NCBI GenBank assembly: GCA_002686295.1
Contig: NZBB01000029.1
Location: 1 to 17,135 of the forward strand
Length of the DNA: 17,135 nt
Direction: 5' to 3'
Source: Candidatus Woesearchaeota archaeon
Lineage (GTDB): Archaea > Nanobdellota > Nanobdellia > Woesearchaeales > GCA-2686295
Notes under the pieces: model-generated
Told to the model about the DNA's origin: nothing
Seen by the model: the letters and a program-made list of their open reading frames with translations, nothing else
Databases searched by the model: none
Part shown: piece after piece, positions 8,301 through 13,289 of the stretch
How the letters are laid out: every line of letters begins with the position of its first letter
Position numbering within the stretch: the first letter of the stretch is position 1
Made by a program: the position numbers and the translations under genes

Positions 8301-11300
8301 ATGAACTTATATTAACTGATAGGTTTGTCTGCATTAAATCCTTGTATTTGACAAATGTTTTGTTATTGTATTGGTTGCAGGTCGTATTTCCTATTTCTCC
8401 ACATTCATATGTTGTTGTTATCCATAGTTCTTCTTTCATGGAGCTATTTCCACATTTGAAGTCGTTGAATTCCAAGTCGTCCATCATGTCTTCGTAATCA
8501 ATTGGTTCTGGCAGGAAGCTTGTTAGGTTATATGGAGTTATTTCAAGGTCTGCTATTCCTGAAGTGTTTAACATTACTGTCCAGTATGATCCTACCAACG
8601 GATAACTCTGCACATTCAATACTGTTATGCTTATCTCAAATGTTTGGTTGCTTAAGTGAGGTACTATCCATTCTAATACATCTATTAATTCATCTCCATC
8701 TGTGTCTAAATAATTAACATCTTTAAATAATGTTCTTGAACCATTTTGTATCCAGTACAACGCAATGTTTTCTTTTGGTGAAGGGGTTATTTCTGTGTAT
8801 GTTAGTACATTTTCATAGTGTGTTTTTGAACTGATTGTAACTAACTTTTTGTATTTGCTTATTTCTTCTTCTATTAGTTGTGGTGCTTCTGTTTCATATT
8901 CTATTATTATTTCAGTTGCGTTATCTTCTATTATCAAGCTTATTTCTTTTTCGCTAATGTTTATTTCTGTTTCTTCAATTTCTGTTGTTATGTTTTCTGT
9001 GGTGATGTTCTCTGTTATTTCTTCTGTTATATTTTCTGTTGTTATGTTTTCTATAGTGATATTTTCTTGTATGTTTTCACTTATATTTTTAATAATGTTT
9101 TCTGTAACCTTTTTTATAGTTATGTTCTCCATAATCTCTTCAGTTATATTCTCTGTTGTGATGTTCTCTGTTATTTCTTCTGTAACATTTTCTATTATCT
9201 CTTTGCTTATGTTTTCTGTCGTGATATTTTCTATTATTTCTGTTGTATTGTTCTCAATTATTTCTTCCGTGATATTTTCTATTGTTATGTTTTCTGTCGT
9301 GATATTTTCTATTATTTCTGTTGTATAGTTCTCAATTATTTCTTCTGTTATATTTTCTATTGTTATGTTTTCTGTTATGATATTTTCTATGATCTCTTCT
9401 GTTGAATTCTCAATTATTATTTCTGTTATATTTTCAACTATTTCTTCACTAGTATTTTCTTCTATTATTGCAGTTGGTACATCCTGAACTACTCTGCCTG
9501 TAATTTCTGCACTACTTATGAAGTCTGCGAATGCTTTTAGCATTCTGGTTAAGAATCCTGGTTTTGTATCTTCTAAAATTACTTGTCCAGTTATCAGGTT
9601 TTCATGTTTTGTTTCTAATGTCTTAAGTTCTTTCTTTAATTCTTTATTTTCAGGCGTTGTTTGCAGTTCTTCGCTTATATCTTTTATGTTTTTCTCTACT
9701 TCGTATTGTTCTAGTTTCTTTCTTGTATTGTTTTCTACAACGCTTATTTTTTCTGTTGAAATCTCTATCTGTGTTTTTTCTTCTTTTACTATTATGTTCT
9801 TTGCTTCTTCTGGCAGTGCAATTATTATTTCTCCTGTTGCGTTGCTTACTTTAATTTCTTTTTTCCATTTTACTGGTTTGTTTATTACAGCAGAGTATTG
9901 TGTTGTGTTTTCAAGCAATGATTGTGTTTTGTTAATAATTGTTTTTTCTGTTCCTGTTTTTATTGTGAATTTGTTGCTTTTAACCAGGCTTGAACCATCT
10001 GTTGCATAAACAAATGTTTCGTGTGTGCTGGTTTTATTTGTTTCCAGAGTTATCTTGCCTTCTTTTATGTTTGTTTTAATTCCCTGCATCGATTTTATAT
10101 CATATATTAAGCTATCATTCTCTGGATCTTCGAAGTATTCCGAAGCGTTTAATTCATATTCATAGTAGAAACTGATGTTTTCTATTTTCTTTGTTTGTAT
10201 TGGTGGTTTGTTATCTACTTTTTTGTTGTACTTGATGCTGTCTAGTTTTAACTTGACTCCTTCAAGCTCTATTAATAGTCTTCCTTTTGGTATGTTTATT
10301 GAGCATGTTTCAAAGCATTCATCTGTGAATTCAAATATTTCAGTTATTTCTTCTGTTATGTTTTCAGTGATGTTTTCTGTAACATTTTCTATTATTTCTG
10401 TTGTTATATTCTCGATTATTATTTCTGTTGTTATGTTTTCATCAATTATGTTTGTGATGTTTTCTGTCGTGATATTTTCTGTGGTGATGTTCTCTGTTGT
10501 TATGTTCTCTGTTGTTATGTTCTCTGTTGTTATGTTCTTTGTTATTTCTTCTGTTATATTCTCGATTATTATTTCTGTTATGTTTTCTTCTAATTCTGTT
10601 GTTATGTTTTCTATAGTGATATTTTCTTGTATGTTTTCACTTATATTTTCAATAATGTTTTCTGTAACTTTTTCTATAGTTATGTTCTCCATAATCTCTT
10701 CAGTTATATTCTCTGTTGTTATGTTCTCTGTTGTTATGTTCTCTGTTGTTATGTTTTCTGTTGTGATGTTCTCGGTTATTTCTTCTGTTATGTTTTCTAG
10801 TATGATGTTTTCAACTATTTCTTCACTGATATTCTTTATTACTTCTTCACGAACATTTTCTGGTTCTTCACTTATATTCTCTGTTGTGGTGTTATCTGTG
10901 ATGCTCATCATTGTTTCATCGCCAATCACTAATCCTGTTATTATATTGCTGGCTTCTTTTGTGCTTGTATCTTTGTCCATGACTGTTAATAGTGTTCCGT
11001 TTAAGTCTAGCAATACACTTGCTTTTCCTCTACCTATTATTGTTCCACTTATTCTCAAAGATGTTGCGTTTGTGAACTCAAGTTCTAAGATTGTATTATT
11101 TACGAATGTTTCATTTAACATAGTTGTCATTGTTTGCTCTTTTGTGAAGGTCATGTATCCTGTGATTCCTTCATAATTGCTTAGCATTGTAAGGCTTAAT
11201 AGCAACATAGTTATTACTGCGAATGCTATTGATGGTTTGTGTTCTTTGTATCGTTGTATTTCTTTTTGTTCTTCTATTTCTTCTTTAGCAGTTTTTAGTT

Positions 11301-11484
11301 TCTCTTCCAGTTTCTTGCTGTAGACTTTTCTTATTATGTCGCTTTCTCTTACTGTTTTCTGGAATTCATAGTTTTCTTTGTTTAATTTCTTCTTTTTTCT
11401 TTCTGAGAGTAGGGCAGTCTTCGAGCTATGCAAGAGTTTCCATTCGTTTTCCAAGTATCCTATTCTATTGCTTGGCTCTTTCAT
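5386..11484 (-). CDS. Giant N-terminally anchored surface protein with Asn-Ile-Thr stalks and Fn3/Ig-like domains (2032 residues)
   Basis: Residues 1-86 are a highly charged, coiled-coil-like cytoplasmic segment. A TM helix follows (about 87-106), then 'ITGYMTF'. Outside come: a beta domain (110-200); stalk A, built from five-residue ENITT-type repeats (about 211-381); a cadherin-like domain (about 431-513, with 'FEDPENDSL'); two ITGxV segments (about 631 and 663); stalk B (about 672-838); a domain with 'DTDGDELIDVLEWIVPHLS' (about 920-945) and 'GGHHLLFEFG' (about 1083), familiar from woesearchaeal surface proteins; a Cys-rich zone (about 1238-1490); Ig/Fn3 domains from about 1500 to 1890; and a last 'DFGDMEIG...TITIST' domain (1900-2032). 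There is no C-terminal TM. A Shine-Dalgarno AGGAGG lies four bases before the ATG. The start overlaps the HTH gene by 20 bases and the stop overlaps the 364-residue gene. Likely an adhesin, stalk or S-layer-like protein. Confidence 0.9.
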   Translation of the reverse strand: MKEPSNRIGYLENEWKLLHSSKTALLSERKKKKLNKENYEFQKTVRESDIIRKVYSKKLEEKLKTAKEEIEEQKEIQRYKEHKPSIAFAVITMLLLSLTMLSNYEGITGYMTFTKEQTMTTMLNETFVNNTILELEFTNATSLRISGTIIGRGKASVLLDLNGTLLTVMDKDTSTKEASNIITGLVIGDETMMSITDNTTTENISEEPENVREEVIKNISEEIVENIILENITEEITENITTENITTENITTENITTENITEEIMENITIEKVTENIIENISENIQENITIENITTELEENITEIIIENITEEITKNITTENITTENITTENITTENITTENITNIIDENITTEIIIENITTEIIENVTENITENITEEITEIFEFTDECFETCSINIPKGRLLIELEGVKLKLDSIKYNKKVDNKPPIQTKKIENISFYYEYELNASEYFEDPENDSLIYDIKSMQGIKTNIKEGKITLETNKTSTHETFVYATDGSSLVKSNKFTIKTGTEKTIINKTQSLLENTTQYSAVINKPVKWKKEIKVSNATGEIIIALPEEAKNIIVKEEKTQIEISTEKISVVENNTRKKLEQYEVEKNIKDISEELQTTPENKELKKELKTLETKHENLITGQVILEDTKPGFLTRMLKAFADFISSAEITGRVVQDVPTAIIEENTSEEIVENITEIIIENSTEEIIENIITENITIENITEEIIENYTTEIIENITTENITIENITEEIIENNTTEIIENITTENISKEIIENVTEEITENITTENITEEIMENITIKKVTENIIKNISENIQENITIENITTENITEEITENITTENITTEIEETEINISEKEISLIIEDNATEIIIEYETEAPQLIEEEISKYKKLVTISSKTHYENVLTYTEITPSPKENIALYWIQNGSRTLFKDVNYLDTDGDELIDVLEWIVPHLSNQTFEISITVLNVQSYPLVGSYWTVMLNTSGIADLEITPYNLTSFLPEPIDYEDMMDDLEFNDFKCGNSSMKEELWITTTYECGEIGNTTCNQYNNKTFVKYKDLMQTNLSVNISSLYIYNYTCENTSYLEDKVRTPGGHHLLFEFGPVNATAHNWAVKNATSTTVNATISIRRPSDAMTSISGAYMLLNHTTTNTQSQHDTTWVYNYTKDCAEEGDYELYAELLSLGNSESEKDTTSISEAITYWVDGCIIDGSGKTSCTVHAKSKNTNSNKNFGGKLELMNNNCNITSVSGDANRYYTSDGQDTCSGTECGEWIEFYHTVGTSDNTDETTFAITCSDGSDDNTPMMLNMSETCGPASCGQATIGSGGYDDCNDPTCTDRYTYIGNDTVESLGGFDLMTYDIGMLDTFGWSTVSTYNIAWDTDSTDCDCYIGATTCEGSSCYNTAGSVPFPDSGSNYNSNCCGDDSNEYYNITNYDVASLESNPTTSDACCIAKTRCVYASTCYASTVSRATIDSDSDTDYCLKGVWYDCGSDSDCPSGWTCSGSNDCEDQTPPTVTFVSPTPGHDTREISNSVTINVTAVDTGNDVDSCWIEWDDGSPTNDSMTKSGSGQSVSCKITKATTDGDIYTYKVFANDTAGVIGNTSYRNFTENTKPVAPTHSTPTNGAKVIGNSQTITWSAGSDADGDTITYFWYIDTDNPPASGYTCNGSTTGTTSSACETTDGTTYYWNIETSDGYENQTTTTAWSFIENSVPTISAQTITPVSPTTNDNLNCSFTIADSENSSLYVYYKWYNGSSIEQNSGISMASGVENSIILGSGNTTKSETWYCEITPYDGYENGTAQNSSVTISDSTPTVTLTAPINNSVLTQYTNRTPYFTWSGSDADGDSLTYKIWIAEDSGFSNVNQTSNTGNNEYYESTDIKVDTSYWWIVEAYDGNSRANSTYFNLTLESYESITLLTSTTDFGDMEIGNQNDTTNNNPDPFKIRNVGNIYVNLTLVAQDALWSDPIAGLDTAYFKFKADNVTGEEGSFNYVQSQTSWYNMPSSTTNLLKDFDFHYSTDEAEVDLFVETPPDETAGSKSSTITIST
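8970..9470 (-). repeat. Stalk B: degenerate Asn-Ile-Thr repeat block inside the giant gene
   Basis: About 165 codons made almost only of E, N, I and T, with roughly two dozen N-x-S/T sequons (ENIT, ENIS, ENVT, ENYT). The repeat is in frame throughout. It includes a 139-bp segment shared with stalk A and a 78-bp tandem duplication. Confidence 0.9.
9209..9364 (-). repeat. 78-bp tandem duplication (26 codons x 2) within stalk B
   Basis: Two consecutive copies starting at 9209 and 9287 differ at only a few positions. They encode ENITIENITEEIIEN(Y/N)TT-type units. A diverged third copy starts at 9365. The period is a multiple of three, so the reading frame is kept. Confidence 0.85.
10342..10850 (-). 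repeat. Stalk A: ENITT repeat block inside the giant gene
   Basis: About 170 codons with about 25 N-x-S/T sequons. Two runs of near-perfect 15-bp units (GTTATGTTCTCTGTT on the plus strand; around 10490-10550 and 10705-10765) encode consecutive ENITT pentads. The segment 10594-10732 matches 9034-9172 in stalk B with four mismatches. Confidence 0.9.
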
Positions 11485-11923
11485 CCTGCCTCCTTTTCTT
11501 TTTTGCTCTGTTGTACACAGTCCATATTGTTCTGTCGTCTCTGTTTAGAGCTTCAGCTATCTTGTGATATGTCATTTCTTTTTCTTCTTTCAAGAATTCG
11601 ACAACTGTTTCTAAAACAGCCAGAGTACGGTCTCTGAAGATTCTGCCGGGTAAGCTAATCTTTTTGGTTTTAGAAATTGAGACCTTCTCTGTTGTTTCTC
11701 TTTTCTTTTTTGCTCTGTTGTATACGGTCCATATTGTTCTGTCGTCTCTGTTAAGAATTGTTGCTATTTCATGATAGCTCAGTTCTTTTTCTTCTTTTAG
11801 ATATTCTGTTATTGATTCAAGAACTGCGAGTGTTCTGTCTTTTAGAATATGAGTTGGGATTTGAATATTCTTGTAAGTGCCAGTTTTATTTCTAGATATT
11901 TTTTTCTCTATTTTTTTGTTCAG
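11465..11923 (-). CDS. Tandem double-HTH DNA-binding protein (start codon uncertain)
   Basis: The frame is open from 11953 (stop at 11954-11956) down to the TAG at 11465-11467. It holds two copies of a roughly 55-residue unit: 'RTLAVLE', then a charged 'LKEEKE', then (L/M)(S/T)YHxIAxxLNRDDRTIW, ending 'TVYNRAKKKR'. This looks like a helix-turn-helix of the sigma region 4 type. The copies are 69 codons apart and about 95% identical over the last 50 bases, so the duplication is recent or under gene conversion. No ATG, GTG or TTG lies before the first unit; I give the CTG at 11923 (152 residues), but the reading frame looks coding from 11953 ('VKDLSARVSKLNKK'). It overlaps the giant gene's start by 20 bases and follows a set of palindromes, so it is probably an autoregulator of the surface cluster (inference). 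Confidence 0.7.
   Translation of the reverse strand: MNKKIEKKISRNKTGTYKNIQIPTHILKDRTLAVLESITEYLKEEKELSYHEIATILNRDDRTIWTVYNRAKKKRETTEKVSISKTKKISLPGRIFRDRTLAVLETVVEFLKEEKEMTYHKIAEALNRDDRTIWTVYNRAKKKRRQDERAKQ
11489..11494 (-). promoter_or_regulatory. Shine-Dalgarno of the giant surface protein
   Basis: AGGAGG on the minus strand, four bases before the ATG at 11484 and inside the last codons of the HTH gene. It supports that start and shows that the giant is translated from the HTH mRNA. Confidence 0.65.
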
Positions 11924-11951
11924 TTTGCTTACCCTGGCACTTAAATCTTTT

Positions 11952-11966
11952 ACTTACAATGTAAGT
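11952..11966. promoter_or_regulatory. Operator-like palindrome, site 1
   Basis: A perfect 7-bp inverted repeat around one central base (ACTTACA-N-TGTAAGT). It lies between a TATA box (11973-11982, minus strand) and the expected transcript start near 11951, where a bound protein would block initiation of the HTH/giant mRNA. Confidence 0.6.
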
Positions 11967-11972
11967 ATGTTT

Positions 11973-11982
11973 ATTTAAATAT
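11973..11982 (-). promoter_or_regulatory. TATA box of the HTH/giant transcript
   Basis: The minus strand reads ATATTTAAAT, about 25 bases before 11951. The mRNA would start at or just before the HTH reading frame, with operator site 1 in between. Confidence 0.45.
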
Positions 11983-12018
11983 TTTGTTTTGTTACAGAAA
12001 AATAGTTTTTTTAACTAA

Positions 12019-12143
12019 TCTTACATTGTAAGTATTCTTTTTATTTTTTTCGCTTTTGTTATTTACTTACATTGTAAGTATTCTTTTTATTTTTTTCGCT
12101 TTTGTTATTTACTTACATTGTAAGTATTCTTTTTATTTTTTTC
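12019..12143. repeat. 46-bp direct repeats each carrying a TTACAnTGTAA palindrome (operator sites 2-4)
   Basis: Two full 46-bp units and a 33-bp partial one are almost identical. Each contains the palindrome: 12019-12033 (first base changed), 12065-12079 and 12111-12125. The rest of the unit is T-rich (on the plus strand 'ATTCTTTTTATTTTTTTCGC'). Together with site 1 this makes four copies within 175 bases, upstream of the HTH gene. Most likely cooperative binding sites for that HTH protein. An iteron-like replication site is a less likely alternative. The region 11954-12251 holds no gene that I can support. Confidence 0.75.
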
Positions 12144-12251
12144 TATTTGCAACCAAAAGATTCACAATTCCTATTAAAAAAATAGCAATATGTGTTAAAA
12201 AAATAGTATGCAAATACCTTAAATTATTATTATGATACTATACATAAATTA

Positions 12252-12452
12252 ATGGAAGCAATTTCTCTATTAAAAGGAATGAAAATAAAAGGATAAAGAG
12301 TACATCAAGAACTTATAGAATACATTGTAAAAAATCAAGGTTTTGATTAAATAACAAGACAATTCTTACAACAAATGAGAGACTATAGAATGAGAAACTA
12401 TAGAAATAGGATCTCCTACGAAGATTTTATAATAAACAAAAAATTACATTAA
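12252..12452 (+). pseudogene. Decayed small HEPN-like protein gene with two internal TAA stops
   Basis: One plus-strand frame reads MEAISLLKGMKIKG-stop-RVHQELIEYIVKNQGFD-stop-ITRQFLQQMRDYRMRN, then 'YRNRISYEDFIINKKLH' and a final TAA. The three pieces stay in the same frame and look like one protein of about 65 residues. The 'RDYRxR...RISYEDF' ending resembles small archaeal HEPN-type proteins found in toxin-antitoxin pairs. That resemblance is from memory and uncertain. 'YRMRNYRNR' also suggests a small internal duplication. No partner nucleotidyltransferase gene is next to it. Being broken and beside a repeat array, it fits a region of gene turnover. Confidence 0.45.
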
Positions 12453-12508
12453 ATTAAATCAACAAAAATAACCAGATAATTAAAAAACTTTTTGAAGAAT
12501 TATAAAAA

Positions 12509-12826
12509 ATGAATTCAATCACAAAAAATCTAATATTAATATTACTAATAATAACTAGTTGTACACCAAGATATGATGTTCAGATAACAAACGTTGAATT
12601 TGAACATCCAGAAGGTGTTAATTACGACTTGATAAAGTATGTTGCAACAAATCCAACGACAGAAGATTTGCAATGCGAATTGAAGATGAAGTTTGAAGGA
12701 GAAAAAAGTGCTAAAGAAAACTTTGAAATAAAAAGCCAAGAAACAAAGAACCTGACAATAAATGCTAAACTGCCGTTTGGAAACACAAGCATCAAAATAA
12801 TAACTAGTTGTCAACTTAATCAATAA
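12509..12826 (+). CDS. Small putative lipoprotein
   Basis: This is a 105-residue protein. A short hydrophobic signal ends in a lipobox-like 'IITSC' (Cys18). A single beta-rich domain follows: 'YDVQITNVEFEHPEG', 'LIKYVATNPTTEDLQC', 'NFEIKSQETKNLTINAKLPFG' and a final 'IITSCQ'. The alternating strands and 'xNPTxE' turn fit an Ig-like fold with one possible disulfide (Cys 57 to the C-terminal Cys; positions approximate). There is no Shine-Dalgarno sequence. An A/T-rich TATA-like stretch around 12478-12487 fits leaderless transcription. It converges on and overlaps the Cys-rich gene's end by 11 bases. Family not recognised. Confidence 0.7.
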   Translation: MNSITKNLILILLIITSCTPRYDVQITNVEFEHPEGVNYDLIKYVATNPTTEDLQCELKMKFEGEKSAKENFEIKSQETKNLTINAKLPFGNTSIKIITSCQLNQ

Positions 12827-13289
12827 TTCTGCAAACATTATTCAAACAAACAGTTTTAGAAAAAGACTTGCAAAAAAATTCTTCAGAACAAAGAATACTA
12901 TTCCTACAACTGAAACTATGAGCTTCAACAAAAAATTTATTGGAAACAGAGCAAAACTTCTCAGAAAAACAATCATCACATGCATTAAGACAACAGCCAA
13001 GATTAACAACGCAATCAGAATCAACTTCACAATAATCTTTTTTTATAAGATAAAGAGAATCTGTACATCCATTAAAACCAATACATTCCTCATGAAATAA
13101 TCCATCATTCATAGTACAGTCAAGCTGACAAGAAACAAGCTCTTCAGGTTTTCGCTCCTCAAAATAAGAGTAGTTAACAATCAAATTTTCAGGAACAAAA
13201 GTCTCTTTTTTAGATAAAAAAAATACTAATAAACCAACAAATAAGACGAACAATGTAATTTTAATCCTTATAGAAATTTTCATAATCAT
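12816..13289 (-). CDS. Cys-rich secreted or membrane-anchored small protein
   Basis: This is a 157-residue protein. A TM/signal segment spans about residues 8-26, followed by an extracellular domain with 16 cysteines, including 'CEVDSDCVVNLGCCLNACDDC'. That pattern (C-x-x-D-S-D-C ... C-C) recalls small disulfide-knot domains such as WAP-like or metal-binding modules, but I cannot name a family. The start overlaps the end of the glycosyltransferase gene by 29 bases, so the two are co-transcribed. A Shine-Dalgarno AAGGAG lies ten bases before the ATG at 13289, which supports this start over the ATG six bases later. It probably acts outside the cell; a link to the glycosyltransferase is inferred only from the operon. 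Confidence 0.75.
   Translation of the reverse strand: MIMKISIRIKITLFVLFVGLLVFFLSKKETFVPENLIVNYSYFEERKPEELVSCQLDCTMNDGLFHEECIGFNGCTDSLYLIKKDYCEVDSDCVVNLGCCLNACDDCFSEKFCSVSNKFFVEAHSFSCRNSILCSEEFFCKSFSKTVCLNNVCRIID

Noticed and set aside
10175..11176. Plus-strand open frame of 333 codons (and similar ones at 8849-9405)
   Set aside because: It is the mirror of the ENITT repeats: low-complexity Val, Phe, Ser and Met produced by the reverse strand of a repeat lacking stops. No promoter or ribosome site; the minus-strand giant gene explains the sequence.
12019..12143. CRISPR array
   Set aside because: The 46-bp units repeat over their whole length; there are no distinct spacers and only two and a half copies. 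The palindromes with a nearby HTH gene explain them better as operators.
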